From Rotaria socialis (taxonomy: Eukaryota > Rotifera > Eurotatoria > Philodinida > Philodinidae), in contig CAJNYU010000987.1 of NCBI GenBank assembly GCA_905331475.1, positions 1 to 64,000 of the forward strand: DNA of 64,000 nucleotides, written 5' to 3'. The first letter of the stretch is position 1; each line of letters opens with the position of its first letter. A program made the translations under genes and the position numbers. Positions 1 through 12,000 of the stretch are shown piece by piece. The notes under the pieces are model-generated. The model did no database searches, was not told where the DNA came from, and saw nothing but the letters and a program-made list of their open reading frames with translations.

Positions 1-186
1 ACACGCGGTCGTTTTTATCAATTCATTTTACTAAATATTCTTTCGCAACTGATAAACGAAACAGGTATAGGCATAACAACAGCAACAAGAAATATAGCAG
101 TTAGAATTGTCTGTTTCAGTGACACTCAAGCAGAGAAAAATTTCCGAAAACGCGTTTAAACGCACAGAGAACGATGAAAAATCGAG

Positions 187-326
187 AAAAGTGGGCATGT
201 TTGAATGACAATAGAGGTTCCCAGTTTTAAGCGAAAAGCGCTCATTGTTCGCTCTAATTGTGCATTAAAACGCGTTTTCAGCTCACAGTTAGGATCCCCG
301 ATTGTCATACAAGTAGACCCACTTTT
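187..326. repeat. Imperfect 140-bp palindrome (foldback element)
   Basis: The left arm begins AAAAGTGGG and includes TGACAAT. The right arm is its inverted partner, with ATTGTCA and ending CCCACTTTT. The centre carries the symmetric words AAAACGCG and CGCGTTTT-like blocks. Because the two strands are so alike, both show similar open frames, which are by-products. It is most likely a small foldback or MITE-type repeat. Confidence 0.6.
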
Positions 327-508
327 CCTGTTTTTTTGTACATTTAAAAGTGGTTTTCCAAAGTCTTCTTTGCTTGGGAAATGGTTCAGCATAGAGATCA
401 TTACTGTTTAATTTTGAACCTTTCAACATCTGCTTCCGAACTTAAATTCCATTGCATAATGAGGAGAAATTAGTTTTCCTTTGTAATGCAAAAAGTTTTA
501 GTATCAAT

Positions 509-572
509 GGTAGGGCGCACATCCCCAGTGATTGGGCTGAGCCCAATCATGCCCTACCCTGGTTACGCCACT
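509..572. repeat. Hairpin followed by a possible DNA-transposon end
   Basis: GGTAGGGC at 509-516 pairs with GCCCTACC at 551-558, around an inner perfect palindrome ATTGGGCTGAGCCCAAT at 531-547. The sequence continues CTGGTTACGCCACTAG. Read on the minus strand this is CTAGTGGCGTAACCAGG, which resembles hAT-type terminal repeats seen in many invertebrate elements. No second end or transposase was found in the window, so this would be a solo remnant. Confidence 0.4.
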
Positions 573-1049
573 AGTTAAAGTTAAAAATATTTTCTACACT
601 TAATCTGTATTGGAGGTCTTCGGCAACTGATTTCAAATCTGGACAATTTGTTTTCGGAAAATTGATTTGATCAGGGCAGAAATATCACTGCTCGATCATA
701 AATCAACTACCAAAATGTGAAGAACGATGTCATCATGTGAAATGTCAATCGAGAAAAATGGACTACTAATTTAAGTTTCTCGATTCTAGAAGTTTATTAT
801 CCGCTTGGGTACAAGCGCAATAAACGCTGAGATAGCTTAGAGATGTGATTTCAATATTTGACTATTCTGACTGTAGATAACCGAACCGGAAATTGCCTTC
901 GTGGAAATTCATCCGTTGAGCATCAAGAATAATTTTACTTGGATGATTGACAGTTTAAAATATTGAAACTTGCTTTGGTTTGTATTTATGTAAAAAAAAA
1001 ACGCAACACCCTCAACATATACAGAAAAGACAGAAGAGGAACCGTATAA

Positions 1050-1133
1050 TTAGACCTGTGAGAGCTTGCGATAGCAGAACTAATCTGGTATAAGTCAACC
1101 AGTTCATAAAACTGTGAGTTTTCACAGGTCTAA
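1050..1133. repeat. 84-bp element with inverted ends TTAGACCTGTGA
   Basis: The left end TTAGACCTGTGAGAGCT is matched in inverted orientation by AGTTTTCACAGGTCTAA at the right end. The interior is AT-rich and non-coding. It is a short hairpin or miniature inverted-repeat element; no coding capacity and no clear target-site duplication was seen. Confidence 0.45.
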
Positions 1134-4100
1134 GCATGATAACCCAAAATAAAGTGATCTATGGGTTAAAGTACCCACCCCTTTCAGTATAAAAGGATAT
1201 TCGGAAGAAAAATTTCATAAGGTGTAATAGAAGGCCGTGAGGTTTTCAGATGATCTTTTTGAGAAAGCTCGTGGCTTTGAGGCTTTAGCACTTATAAGTC
1301 CGCTTTGTTAATAAAATCACTTTTGTTTTAGTATAAAAGCTGGTTTTAAGGTAATCAACTGCTATAACTGCCTATTTGAATGTGACAAAAATTTTGTCAA
1401 AGATCCTTAACTTTCCAAGTAAATCCTAGTAAAACATTCTCCATAATGCAAAGCCGCATCCTTGAAGGAGTGATGTGAATTTCATTATCGAAGGGAGGGG
1501 GATAGCAGAGCTAAACCCAAATCTGAATGTAAAAGTGCAAAATTACCAAACATAACTGATAGAGTTCAATTCATGTCAAGTATTAAAGCACGACCAAAAC
1601 TACTTCACCTACTGTTGTCGACATAGACGATGAAATATGCAGCCGCAATTTATCAAGTGGCTTTTCTTTTTGTTTGCGTTCTTATCATCCATATAGACAT
1701 TTGATGCTGATAAAGATAAGAGAAACAACATGCTGTCTTGTCTGCTGATTTATTTGAGACGGCCAACCAATTGTATACACTCTTATCTCAATTCTTATTC
1801 TTATTTTGTTTCAAAATCCAAGCTTACTTGACTTTCTCAAAAATTATTAAATACATTTCACATAGAGTCTACTGTGCTTCGTGTACTCTGGAGGCACGGG
1901 GATGAGGGTATACGTCGTTCCCATTCGAGACTTATCCACCATCAAAATAAAAATATGTTTCAGGGTGTGTGGGGTGTGGGTGTGAGTGCCAATAATTCTC
2001 TAACAAGATAAGACTTATGAGCAGCGAAAAGTAAAAATGTGTCCGTAGAAGATACGTGTCAGGGATGTTTAGTGAAAAAAGCCGAACACCGTAGCAAGGA
2101 ATAAATTGTATAGGTTCATACTTAACTCGCTCTGTTAATATGTACGAGGCGTCGGTCCAACCCAGGCTTTCTTCGGGTAAGTACTGACTATTGACGCTAA
2201 ATAAGACGCAATTTGAAGACCACAAAAACAATATGCAGATGAATGCAAGCAATCTCATGTGTCGAAAACAAAGTGAATGAGATTGCTACGTTTCTCCTAC
2301 ACTCATGTTGGAAGAATTCTGAGGCAAACAGAACGCACAGAAAAATAATTTTCTCATAGACGTGTTTTAACATCATACAAAAAAAGAACCTTGAAAATTT
2401 TTCAAACAACAAAGATCACTTAGAAATTTTCTTTTGTGTTGACAAAGGCCTGTTGAAATTGGTCTCAGAGTGGGTATTTTCTAAAAAGTGGATGCGAGTG
2501 TGCCTGTCTGGGTGAAAATAAAGAATAAAAAGATATAATCACCCACACCCATCTACTAGTGAAATTCAGATGCTATTTATTAAATGAAATATGATAGAAA
2601 ACAATAATGCCTTAAATGATAACAACATTTATTATACAACACTAATTAGATCATTGGTGTTTTTCATGATTCTGTGTTTTGGCTAGTGGAAAGTTGCTAT
2701 ACATCCACCCGGATGAGTTATGCTACTAATATTAGTATGCGTATGATGTCGGCGATGGTGATTCATACGACAATGTATTATACGTATACGTATCAATGCA
2801 CGTCTATATACATTTGCCGTGAGAATGTATAAGAAGAAAATTGTAACATGGAAAAATTGCTTCCATAAAGAAAATATGTTTATAATAAAGCCAAACAATG
2901 CTGTTTGCATGCTAGAATTGGTCATAGACAATGTGTATGAAATACCAATAGGCAAGGAAAATATGAGATAATTAAGTACTTGGCATAATAATAATCGCGC
3001 AAGTTGAATTTCGGTACGATGCCGTTTTCTGGCTTCGAAAAAGTCGCCGGCTAGTGGCTGTAATAGAGTCGATTACTGAATCGGTGAAATTTTTAGTTTT
3101 TCCCGGTTTCCACTGTATTACTAAATACTTGAAAACTATTACTCCGTTCCTATCGTGATACCGGATAAACAAATTCAGGGTTTATCTTTCTTTCACAATA
3201 AAACGCGAAGCCCACTAGTTTTAAAGGAAGTTCATCTTTTATTGAAATTCTATTTAACAATTCAAATAATCCTAACAATGACTTAGGATTATGAGCAGAA
3301 ATGTGATTATTAAAACCATAAAAATCTCGCTATCAACTTGATCCAGCATTTTGTACCGATTTTATTTTAAAAAATCAAGAGAGGAACACTTTTTAGCTAC
3401 GGAATAGTTCTTTTTCTTGTCAGATTATTTTTTATAGTGCCTTTTTCAATAATCCTTTTCAGTTACTTGGTTAGTTTCTATGGTCTCGGGTGCAATCATG
3501 CATTAGATAGTTATCACGTCTATAAATGATCAAAATCTAGGCAGAAAATCAACAATGATCTTTATTCTAAAAAAAGAATAAAATACTTTTCAACTCGTTC
3601 ACAACCATAAATACAAAATTAGAGCTGGAATCAGATTGAAATGAATTAAGAATTTCTTATAATGGTGAGTTTTTAATCCATTTATAAACGGTTCTCTCAA
3701 AAAGCAAGCTAAAAAATTGAAATTTCATGGATTACACGATTGACACTGACTACAATCGATGAAGACTTCATAAACGCTAGAGTGTAACTGGTGCAAACTA
3801 CGTTAAAAGTTTTCATTTATCATACAGAAAAAAAAATTAAAACCTTATGATAATAATCAAATTTGAATCCTGTATTTTTACATGGGCACACATCATTTTG
3901 CTAAAAATGTGAGTCTACTCTAGACTAAGATCGTTCCACCGCCTCTGCCAACAACTACCATGATCAATGGTGGAACGTAATTAGCCGAAATAGCCTGACA
4001 TATAGTCATGATTGTAGCGGCAGCATCAGTGTATGACAAACAAATACCACTATAATCTTCATTGATATACGAAATGACTAGTGTGAGACTCATTATGATA

Positions 4101-5859
4101 GGGAGTATGATTGTGATGATGAGAGTATAGCTCGACGAGCAATAATAACTGAACTCCACCTGCGAAGCATAATCAATACCGATGAACTACAAAATACTAA
4201 AAGTATATTCTTGTATAGAATGCCATTAATGTCCGTAGATAGGGTAGTAATTTGCAGTCAGCTAGAGTACTATAAGGTGTAAACATGAAATATTTTTCGG
4301 TAAGTTGAAATCCTGGTTCAATTATTAGCGTCACTTCAATACCACAACAGTGCTCTTTCTAAAAATGAAGTTATTTACCGTCAACAAAAACCAAATGTAG
4401 CAAAAATAGTCTCATCATATACTAATGACCATTCAAGAAATGTTCGTTAGAAATATGCCAACATACTCTAATGGAGTTCTAGTAGGAATAACTTCTTTCG
4501 GATTAATTTCACAAACCGTAGCATAGAGTTTTCACGATAGAATTCAAAGAATCACGTCTATTACATATATCCTACTCATTTCAAAATGCTAAATGTAAAG
4601 GATTCTTAAAAAGTTGCCACTTGTAGATATTCTTCTCGCTAGAAAAGGATAATACCATCGGAAACATGATAGATTGAATAATGAAGATTTTTTCTTTAAA
4701 AACAGCGCATAAAATCTCTTGCTACACTTATCTCCAAATCAAAGAAAGAACAATTTTGCAAATTTGTATCTTCTGTTTTTGACATTAGAAGAAACCAAGG
4801 CTGACTCGAACGGTGGTTGTTGAGGTTGCGACAACCCATCAATAATCGTGACACAACCCCAATATATATGATAATCCCTCGTGTTTTTCTCGATTCTAAC
4901 TGAAGAAAGTATATCTGCTACATGATACTTCTTGACAGCTTCTCTCTTTTAAGAAGTTTAATATTGTCTTTACTGGACTAATCTAGCTAATCAATGGGTA
5001 AGATATTTTTCGCTGTTTTCCTAGATTCTAATCGAACCCATCATATTCAAGTTAATATTTATATTTATATTTGCTTTATTTTCGATTGCTTTAGGCACAT
5101 ATGAAGGATCGCAGGGTCAACATTGATTCAACATAGAACAAGTAAAAAGTATGAAGGGACAGTATGGCAGAAAGTGTACTATATTTAGTATGTCTGACAT
5201 CTTTGTTTTATGGTTGTAAAAATATTTTAAAAATATAACTGAACTGAAATTTTTTCGGAAATTACTGAAAAAACTAGTAAAAATAGTCTCTTTTCTATTC
5301 GTTCACAAAGTCACTTTCCTGAGAAAACTTAGTATACAGTAGTAGACACACTACCTCTCTTGAAACATTCCATTTACAACCCATCAAAGTTCGCGCAGCC
5401 GAACCAGCCCCGGAAGGAGCATTGTCCAGCTTCTGCTATTGGATACCGAACTCTAAGAAAGTTAAAGAATTTAATGCCTGCATTGGCTAACTAGAAAGGA
5501 TAAAAAGAGAAAGACTATTCTAGATGTTGTGCTTCTGACAGCAATGATAACGATTGGTAGACAAGAAATGATAAATATTAAAATCAGAGACAAACACGTA
5601 TTATGTTTTCCCGTTATGAATTTGATGCGTCAGACCCCAAAAGAATTTTACCAATGGTAGTCAAGTTATTATAGTTGAAACATAAAAATATCACTGCAAT
5701 TTGTAATCTATTGGAAGTGCCTATATGTACTCAGGTAGTTACAATCAACAGACAAGACTTTAAATTGCTTGTCGCAATTAGGATTTTTCTCTGTCGACAT
5801 ATTTTAATAAATTTTCTTTCAAAGCTTTAAAGAATAACAAGAGATTTAAAAATTGATGA

Positions 5860-7938
5860 CTAATGTCGTTTTTCGGGCTTTTTAAAATAAAAATCGATGC
5901 CACGTTGTTGTGTATGATGTTGGTTTTGTAATGATGTTCGCCAATTTTGTGACTAGAAAATAGCAATATTTACATGAACAATATTGCTATATCGAGAGAA
6001 AAGGGCTTACTTGTTGGTTCCATTGTGGTACAACAATAATGGGTCGAGGATAATTAACACCAAGCTCAACAGCTGCATCTTTCAAAATATGTGATGGAGC
6101 TAACCAAGGTGTATGAATGTATTCATTTGGTAATCGAGCTAATTCTGGACACCATGTACGTACAAATTCACCCTGAAACAGTAAATTTCATTGATATCAA
6201 ATCCTACCCAATCATCTTACACTAGAATCATAATCAAATGCTTGTTTGATCATATTAAAATGTCGATTTTCTCGTGGATCATTACCAATACCAGCAACAT
6301 ACACCCAATTGCCATAGTTTGAACAAACATCATGATCAATCTTAATAAGAAAGATCAGAAACGCTACAACAACAAAAAATGAAAATCTTACTAAAATTGA
6401 TTCGAACCATACTGCTCCATATCTAATATACAACGATACAAATACTTTAACCTAAATCAGCTTTAAAACATACCGCCAATCAATACTAAGATCTTTTGTT
6501 AGAAAACTTGCAACATTTTGTCGTCCTCTATTTGACATCCAACCAGTATTCATAAACTCACGCATATTAGCATCAACAAATGGAACACCTGTAGTACCAG
6601 CTGCAAAAAAACAATCATAGTTACTGTCTTACATAGAAGTTCTACAATCGAAATACACATACTTCTCCATGCTTCAAATTGTTGTAGATCATGTTTCCAA
6701 TCATAGGGATTAGATTTTAGACCACGTCCATAAAAAAGTCGTGCACCATATTTCAAAGCAGTAAATTTGAAAAAATCACGCCAAAGTAATTCAAATATAA
6801 TCCAATATCCAGCATCAGCTGCACCTTGTTCATTTTCATATTTTTTTAATTCAACACATATTTTCCGTGGAGATAATGATCCATTTGCTAACCTAATAGG
6901 TAGTATAAGCTAGAGATAAATAGATAGACGGTATGTCATCGAACCATGGAGAAAATTTTGTTGAATTCTCACAACCAGTTAAACTATTTCGAGTTTGTTT
7001 GTAAGATTTAGCTAGGTTTTTCTCCCAAATATAAGAATGTAGATGAGCAAGTGCTGATGATTCACCACCGGTAAATGGAAATACACTACTTGAATGTACA
7101 GTCACATCTAGGAAATTAAAAGTAATTTGGAACCACGTTAACAATAATTGCTCATACTCGAATATCCATAATCAGCTAAAGCTGGTATAAATGTAACAAT
7201 ACTGCCATCGGGTAATGGTTTGAATTTATCAGGAATATTGGTCAAACTTCTTGCTCGAACATTTTGTTTTTCTAGTGCTACTCGAAATTGTGTAAAAACA
7301 TCAGGAAAACTAATAGAAAACAAAAAAAACTATCGCACTCAACACAGAGAGATAACGAACATACGCTTTAGGATTATTATAGGGTAAATCATCAGGATGA
7401 TACAATGTTGTTGTCCAAAATTCTTTGACATGAACATTATTATCACGAGCCAATTGACGTATTGCTTTTTCAACATCAGTTTCTTCTTGTGTAACTTCTT
7501 GATGAAAACCAATTGAGATTTCAAATTTATCTTTATATTGTTGAATCAATTGCTTGAACACATTCTCTGGTGTATCACGATAGGTCAAAAGACCACTACA
7601 AAAATGGCAAATAGTCTACCGCGAAAAACATCCGAAGGACAATTCATACCTGCCATTGCTAATCAAAGATGTATTGAGATTTTCAATCGTTTCAATGAGA
7701 AATTTCAATCGATATTTATCACATTTGACAAAATCACATTTGTATGTTTTATCTGTTATTTGACGTGGATCAAAACAGTACATATGATTTACATAATCAT
7801 TATTCGCATGAGCCCATGCAAGTAGCTGTGCAAGGACAAGAATAGTTTTTATTTAAAAACATCGACAAAAAATTGACCTACTTCATTATCATGTAATCGT
7901 AAATCATTTCGAAACCAAACAATACCAAGTCGTTTCAT
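5860..7938 (-). CDS. Cryptochrome-DASH / single-stranded DNA photolyase
   Basis: This multi-exon gene encodes a flavoprotein of the CRY-DASH branch of the photolyase/cryptochrome family, which repairs cyclobutane pyrimidine dimers in (mostly single-stranded) DNA using blue light and FAD plus an antenna cofactor. The N terminus [19 protein letters not shown] is the canonical photolyase start. Exon 1 is 7938-7882 and exon 2 is 7825-7650. Further exons carry [17 protein letters not shown], a [17 protein letters not shown] block, [54 protein letters not shown] and IHTPWLAP, all diagnostic of DASH proteins. The last exon (about 5951-5860) gives the basic tail [14 protein letters not shown] then TAG. 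The reading frame is intact across the introns. It lies 84 bp downstream of the SOD stop on the same strand, with a strong splice acceptor 12 nt before the ATG. Intron borders in the middle of the gene are approximate. Confidence 0.92.
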
Positions 7939-7949
7939 TTTATTTTATT

Positions 7950-7964
7950 CTGCAAAAAGAAAAT
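7950..7964 (-). promoter_or_regulatory. Probable trans-splice (or 5'UTR) acceptor of CRY-DASH
   Basis: On the minus strand the sequence immediately before the CRY-DASH start reads TATTTTCTTTTTGCAG then AATAAAATAAA then ATG. This is a textbook polypyrimidine tract plus AG, leaving a 5' leader of about 11 nt. Only about 70 bp separate it from the SOD stop. A conventional intron would need its donor inside or beyond the SOD gene, so spliced-leader addition, known in bdelloid rotifers, is the simplest reading. Confidence 0.55.
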
Positions 7965-8014
7965 ATTCGTCGTACGCAACTCAATACATACATTAAAATC
8001 AACAATAGAAATGT

Positions 8015-8020
8015 TTTATT
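8015..8020 (-). terminator. Polyadenylation signal AATAAA of the SOD gene
   Basis: The hexamer AATAAA lies on the minus strand 2 nt after the TAA stop of the superoxide dismutase gene and before the downstream acceptor of CRY-DASH. This placement is typical of a compact operon-like boundary. Confidence 0.4.
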
Positions 8021-8022
8021 AT

Positions 8023-8867
8023 TTAAAGATCACTATGTCTAGCAGTTCCTTGAGTAAAAAGCGATTCAACAAAAGACCAATTAATTATACGCCAAAAGTT
8101 ATCAACATATTCATTACGACGATTTTCATAAACTGGATAATAAGCTAAATGCGTGAATGATGACTCGATTTTGTTTTTGCAATATTTCTACACTTACCAT
8201 GTTCCCAGACATCAATACCTAGAAGAATAACACGATCTTTGTCGAACATAGTTCTAAATAATAATAATAATAAAAAACAGTAGAAAACGAAACAACCAAT
8301 TGATATGTACGGATTATCTTGGTTCATAGTGGCGTTAATAGTAAGTTGTTTTGTTGGTGCGTTTATATAGAGCCAAACCCAACCGGAACCAAACAAGTTT
8401 ACTGATGCAGAAGTAAACATTTCTTTGAATCTATCAAATGAACCAAAACTATTTTCAATAGCATCAAACAGTGGACCTGTTGGTTGATTTTCCGTAGCTG
8501 TCGCTGTTGGTTTACGTAACATAGAAAAGAAAAGCTTGTGATTGACATAACCTCCACCATTGTTTCTTAAAGTCGATTGATATTTTTCTGGTATACGTTG
8601 AATTTGAGTAAGAATAACTTCGATAGGTAGTTTAGCTAACTCTTTGGATTGATCATCCGATGTTTCGTCAGTAGCCATGGCATTAAGTGCAGCATTAGTT
8701 TTCGTTGTATATGCTTGATGATGTTTATCATGATGCAATCGCATTAATTTTTCCGAAAGAACTGGCTCAAGTGCATTATATTCATAAGGTAACGGTGGTA
8801 AAGTAAGTTCAATCTGTGATTGAGCATAACTAACAATAATACTTAGAAAAATAATACTAACAAACAT
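8023..8867 (-). CDS. Secreted Fe/Mn-family superoxide dismutase
   Basis: This enzyme converts superoxide to hydrogen peroxide and oxygen. The start at 8867 gives a hydrophobic signal peptide (MFVSIIFLSIIVSYAQS) directly followed by the mature start IELTLPPLPYEYNALEP, which matches the usual MnSOD N terminus. Metal ligands are visible: His in LHHDKHHQAY, His in GGGYVNHKLFF, and Asp and His in GIDVWEH. The three exons join as NP|TMFDKDRVILLGIDVWEH|AYYPVYENRRNEY, and the C terminus is GTARHSDL. The first exon ends near 8311, the second runs about 8254-8200 and the last about 8138-8023. A signal peptide in place of a mitochondrial presequence is unusual for an animal Fe/MnSOD and predicts secretion or an endomembrane location. 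The ATG is preceded within 7 nt by a TAG acceptor-like site. The gene sits 167 bp after the TRIO stop and 84 bp before CRY-DASH. Confidence 0.92.
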
Positions 8868-9034
8868 GATTTATCTACAATATTGAATAGTAACAACAAT
8901 AGTAATAATAATAATAATAATAATAATAGTAGAGAAGAAAAATTGCACGCAACATACACATATATAGGTAAACACATGAGAGAGACAGAAAAAAAGGAAA
9001 ATTTCATTTCAGCGATAAACTGTTCATGAATTAA

Positions 9035-12000
9035 CTAAGATTTTTCACTTAAAATTTTTCTTCGTTCAATAAAATTATTTAAATTAGTTGTTGAAATTTG
9101 ATATTGGCCAGCATGATGAAGCCATTCGTTCAATAGACATTCACTTGCTGATGGACGATTACTTAAAAAATAGGAAGAAAATGTATGTAAACTATTCGAA
9201 TTTTTCTGCGTGTTTCAAATCTTACTTTGGTTCGCGAACAAATATGATTTGAATTAATTCTTTTGCAGCTTGAAATGCATAGGGAAATTGACTTTCAGGA
9301 AAATTAAAGTCAATATTGATTATATTGGCACATGTTTGTTCATCAGTTTCATCGAGAAATGGCGAAAGACCCGATAGTAACGTATATAAAATCACACCGA
9401 TTGACCTTTGAAAATAAAGTTAATAATTAATGAGAGAGTTTGTTTCTTTTTACCAGATATCTGTTTTATAATGAACAGGAATATTTCCATGAATTAGTTC
9501 TGGCGCAGCAAATTCAATATTTCCACTCATACGATGAACATATTTCATATTTGATAAACGAATTGAATCACCAAAATCACATAATTTGACTTGATCATAT
9601 TCAGTATTGATAAGAAGATTTTCCGGCTAAATATCAACAAGGAAACTCTTATTATTAAACAAACAATTGTTTACCTGTATATCTAAATGAACAATTTTGC
9701 AATGATGTAAATATTTGACTCCATCTAATAATTGTCGGCAATATTTTGCTATATTCTGTTCAATTATGATCGATTGTAAACAGAGATAATCAAATAGCCG
9801 TCCACCGGATATCCTACGAAAACAAAAAAAAAAGATATTTTCTAGAATAAAACAAAATTAATATTTGATCGTACAATTCAGAAATAATTATCGAAGAAGA
9901 GCTAGTTTCAATAAATTGAAATACTCGTATAATTGAATCATGACGTATAGATGAAACAAGAGCATATTCATGTAGAGCACGTTCATGTGAAATAATTTTT
10001 TTCGATATCAGTTTCACTGCACACACATCACCGGTTGATATATGAATACATTGACGAACAATTGAATTACGTCCTCTATTATAGCAACAATAAGATATTT
10101 TTGTTGTTAAAGTAAAAGAAATAATAATTTACCGAGCTATTTCATTCAATTCACGATATTCATTGGGCCGATATTTTGCTGACCATCGAACCTGTTCAAG
10201 TTTATGATGATCGGTTGAATCTAAGAAAATCAATTGTAAAATTTTCACGAAAAATGCCATATGCTTACAATCATTTACCTTTTACTTGTACAGTAATTTG
10301 TTGTGAAACAGTACCTTGAGGATTTGTAGCTGTACATTCATAGATACCAGTATCTTGCATAGATATCGAACGAATCTAAAAAGTTATTTAACAGCACGTC
10401 ATAAATCATCTTTTATATTTCAAGATAAAATAATTACTTGTAGATGAATTGTCCCATCATCTCCATAATGTGTATAGATATTTACACCATCATCAGCTAA
10501 TGCATGGCCATGTGGATGTTGCCAAACAACAGCTGGTCGTGGATTGCCAAGAACATGACCTTGAAGAATCAAAGGTTGACCAAGAAATACACTTCGATCA
10601 TGTACAGATATATTCAATTCAGGTCCACTATATCGTAGAACACCACTGAGACGCTACAATATAAAACATACGAATAGAATCATCGCTTCATTTCTAAAAA
10701 CATCTAACATCCAGAAGATAGACAACAACAGCAAAGAAACGATATTGAAACAAACAAACACAACACAACGCAAAGATAAATACACGTATGATTACACGAT
10801 GTATATTAACATCGTCAGTTTGCATCTCCCTGGATGATAAACAAATTCGTTTTTACCAATCACTGAGAAGTTTTTTCTTTTTATCAAAAGCATTTAGTTC
10901 ATAATATATGTATATCTTTTGTCTGTTTTTTTTTCAGTAAATTTATCTTCATTCAATCTCATATTTTTAATTGATCATCATTAATATTTTGTCGGAACAA
11001 AGATAACAGAGAAAAAAATGAGAAAAAGAAATAAAACAACATGTTTGCGTGAGCTGCTATATAGTACGCGAAGCGAGCAGAAGAAGAGAAGAGAAGAGAA
11101 AGAAAAGAAAACAAAACCACACAATGACATACACATACATTAGTTTTTTTGCAGATTGAGAAAATACACGAAAAGAGAAAAAAAACACACAAATACAAAC
11201 AAAATATAGTATATAATACATAAAGAAAGATATAGTATATTTGATTGCTGCTCGCATAAAAAAATTATAACAGAGATTCGTAACTTCGTCTTGCATACAC
11301 ATTCGTAGAAGAAGAAGAAGAAGAAGAAAAAAAAAGAGATTTATTTTTATACCTTATCGCAAGTACTCGTTTGAGGTTTAGGAGGTAAAGTTGATTCATA
11401 GGTAATAGTTGGATGATGAGCCGTTGATGATGATGATGTCGTTGTTGTAGTTAAACGATGAAGACTATTAGCTGATAATGATAAACTTGGATGCTGCTGG
11501 GAAGATGATGATGAAGATGATGATACTGGTGAAGATGAAGATAATGTTTGATGCAATGTTGAATTAGGATTTTTAAGTCCAAGAACAAATCCTGGTATCC
11601 AGCCTTCAGCAGCTGGCGATGTCCGATTAGCGTCCCGATGAACAAACCATCGATTATCTTGATTAGCAGCAACAATCTGTACATATTCACCTTTGTGAAC
11701 ACATATTTCATCCTCTTTTATTGCATTATAACTATGTAAACAACGAGCTTGTTCAGGCAATTGTGTGTTAGACATGGATGACGATGATGATAATGGTGTT
11801 CCTAATTTTTTCGGCTGAGCTACATCATGATGTGTTGAAGTATTTATTGTTAATGGTTTTGTTATTGAACGTTGTAAAATCGAATCAAATAAATTAAACG
11901 ATGATTTTTTATTCGAATTTTCTGTTGTTGGTGTTGGCGATGATCCGTCCGAATTCGATGATGTACGTGATGGTGATAGTAATGGAGTCGGAAGTTTTGG

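Larger units (their letters stand above)
1..5859. other. Intergenic region with short repeats, no convincing gene
   Basis: Open frames here are all short (about 110 codons or fewer), have no recognisable domain and cannot be joined into a plausible gene by splice sites. The stretch holds three hairpin-type repeats (listed separately), two short G/C-rich telomere-like patches near 1963-1984 and 2540-2550, and otherwise AT-rich unique-looking sequence. It lies downstream of the CRY-DASH gene. A very divergent or pseudogenised gene cannot be excluded by eye. Confidence 0.6.

Noticed and set aside
1932..2412. Overlapping minus-strand frames of 71-108 codons with hydrophobic starts
   Set aside because: Composition follows AT-rich DNA, there is no domain, and the frames conflict with each other and cross G-rich simple sequence.
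3920..4159. Hydrophobic 79-codon minus-strand frame resembling part of a membrane receptor
   Set aside because: Only one or two hydrophobic stretches, no family motif and no flanking exons in phase. It could be a receptor relic but there is not enough to call it.
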